Part shown: piece by piece, positions 5,335-5,893 of the stretch
Numbering within the stretch: the first letter of the stretch is position 1
Layout: each line of letters begins with the position of its first letter
Assembly (NCBI GenBank): GCA_025924295.1
Contig: JAICEG010000335.1
Location: forward strand, 1 to 5,893
Reading direction: 5' to 3'
DNA from: Vicinamibacteria bacterium
Lineage (GTDB): Bacteria; Acidobacteriota; Vicinamibacteria; Vicinamibacterales; UBA2999
DNA length: 5,893 bases
Program-made: the position numbers and the translations under genes
Notes under the pieces: generated by a model
What the model was told of the DNA's origin: nothing
The model's database searches: none
What the model saw: the letters and a program-made list of their open reading frames with translations, nothing else

Positions 5335-5893
5335 CCATCCTACGCACCGTGCGTCAGGCCATCATCGTCTGCCGAAAGGAATTGAAGGACTCGCTGCGCG
5401 ATCGCCGCGCGCTCTGGTCGATCATCTTCAGCATCGTCATTGGGCCGGTGCTCATCGGGTTCATGATGAACAAGCTGGCCGATCGCCAGCGCGAGGCCGA
5501 GAGCGTGCGCATCCCGGTGGTCGGCATGAGTCGCGCGCCGGCGCTGGTCAACTGGCTGAACCAGCAGGCGGGCGTGAGGGTCATCGAGGGTCCAGAGAAC
5601 GCGGAAGAAGCGGTGCGTGCGCAGCGCGAAGCCGTCGTCGTGATCGTGCCCGAAGACTTCGCCGAGCGCTTCAGGGCATCGCGGCCGGCCCCGCTGCAGG
5701 TGGTGGCCGACAGCTCACGCAACGATGTGCGCGGAGCGGTCCAGCGCGTCCAGGCGTTGTTGCAGCAATACGCCGCGGAGATCAGCAGCCTGCGCCTGAT
5801 CATGCGCGGTGTGAGTCCCGCCGCGGTCAGGCCGTTGTCGATCGAATCGATCGAGGTCTCCACGGCGCAGGAGCGCGCCGCCCAGATCCTGAC
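5331..5893 (+). CDS. natB: NatB-like ABC-2 permease, N-terminal part, cut by the right edge
   Basis: The ATG at 5331 overlaps the ATPase stop in ATGA. The frame stays open for 187 codons to the window end, so it is truncated by the window and not broken. The N-terminus has the cytoplasmic segment CRKELKDSLRDRRALW (14-29), typical of NatB/ABC-2 permeases. It is followed by a single membrane helix at about 28-46 (IIFSIVIGPVLIGFMM). The rest is soluble: an alpha/beta domain with strands such as RIPVVGMSRAP (60-70) and VVVIVPEDFAERF (102-114), then a helical region (about 132-159). This matches the large extracytoplasmic loop between helices 1 and 2 in the ABC2_membrane_3 architecture. The remaining membrane helices, expected in a full-length protein of roughly 400 aa, lie outside. 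It should form the exporter with the NatA-like ATPase. Confidence 0.88.
   Translation, partial: MTILRTVRQAIIVCRKELKDSLRDRRALWSIIFSIVIGPVLIGFMMNKLADRQREAESVRIPVVGMSRAPALVNWLNQQAGVRVIEGPENAEEAVRAQREAVVVIVPEDFAERFRASRPAPLQVVADSSRNDVRGAVQRVQALLQQYAAEISSLRLIMRGVSPAAVRPLSIESIEVSTAQERAAQIL

Noticed and set aside
5837..5853. TCGATCGA repeated around one base
   Set aside because: It encodes SIESIE in the permease frame; there is no sign of an attachment or replication site.
5354..5863. Minus-strand open frame of 169 codons at the right edge
   Set aside because: It is Ser/Thr/Arg-rich and antisense to the NatB-like permease, which is coupled to natA by ATGA and has a typical N-terminus.

Overview
This is a high-GC bacterial chromosomal window, most likely from Acidobacteriota and perhaps class Vicinamibacteria. 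That placement rests on recall rather than a search. The pointers are a DUF6152-type secreted protein next to a Gly-rich secreted protein of a kind common in acidobacterial genomes, and a dispersed-looking palindrome near the left edge. The palindrome, when translated, gives the 'VRLKPDTT' type of spurious peptide familiar from those genomes. There is no phage, transposon, CRISPR, tRNA or rRNA signal.

Left half, all minus strand (positions 2180 down to 144): one well-delimited operon of three small exported proteins. It has a sigma70-type promoter (perfect -35, 17-bp spacer, 4/6 -10 at 2180..2152) and a roughly 80-nt leader with a small hairpin. The genes follow in the order DUF6152-like protein (134 aa), conserved exported protein with a polyglycine stretch (338 aa, TTG start) and small exported protein (138 aa). 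A textbook intrinsic terminator at 177..144 ends the unit. Gaps are 15 and 5 nt, and each gene has a recognisable Shine-Dalgarno. All three proteins have signal peptides, and none has an assigned biochemical function. Beyond the terminator, the first ~39 codons of another exported minus-strand protein run off the left edge, with the palindromic repeat lying at its start.

Centre (2283..3008, minus): a GntR/FadR-type regulator with an FCD ligand domain. It is divergent from the plus-strand genes, with only about 48 to 69 bp between start codons.

Right half, all plus strand (3057 to the right edge): an exported TAP-like alpha/beta hydrolase (serine peptidase type), then a NatA-like ABC ATPase 25 bp downstream, then a NatB-like ABC-2 permease whose ATG overlaps the ATPase stop (ATGA). 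The permease is truncated by the window end. The layout suggests a hydrolase-plus-ABC-exporter operon, possibly under control of the divergent GntR regulator. An inverted repeat overlaps a candidate regulator -10 and the hydrolase start region.

I see no clearly unprecedented system. The points most worth a second look are the hydrolase/NatAB/GntR grouping, the atypical recognition helix of the regulator, the three-gene exported operon of unknown function, and the repeat/terminator composite at the left edge.
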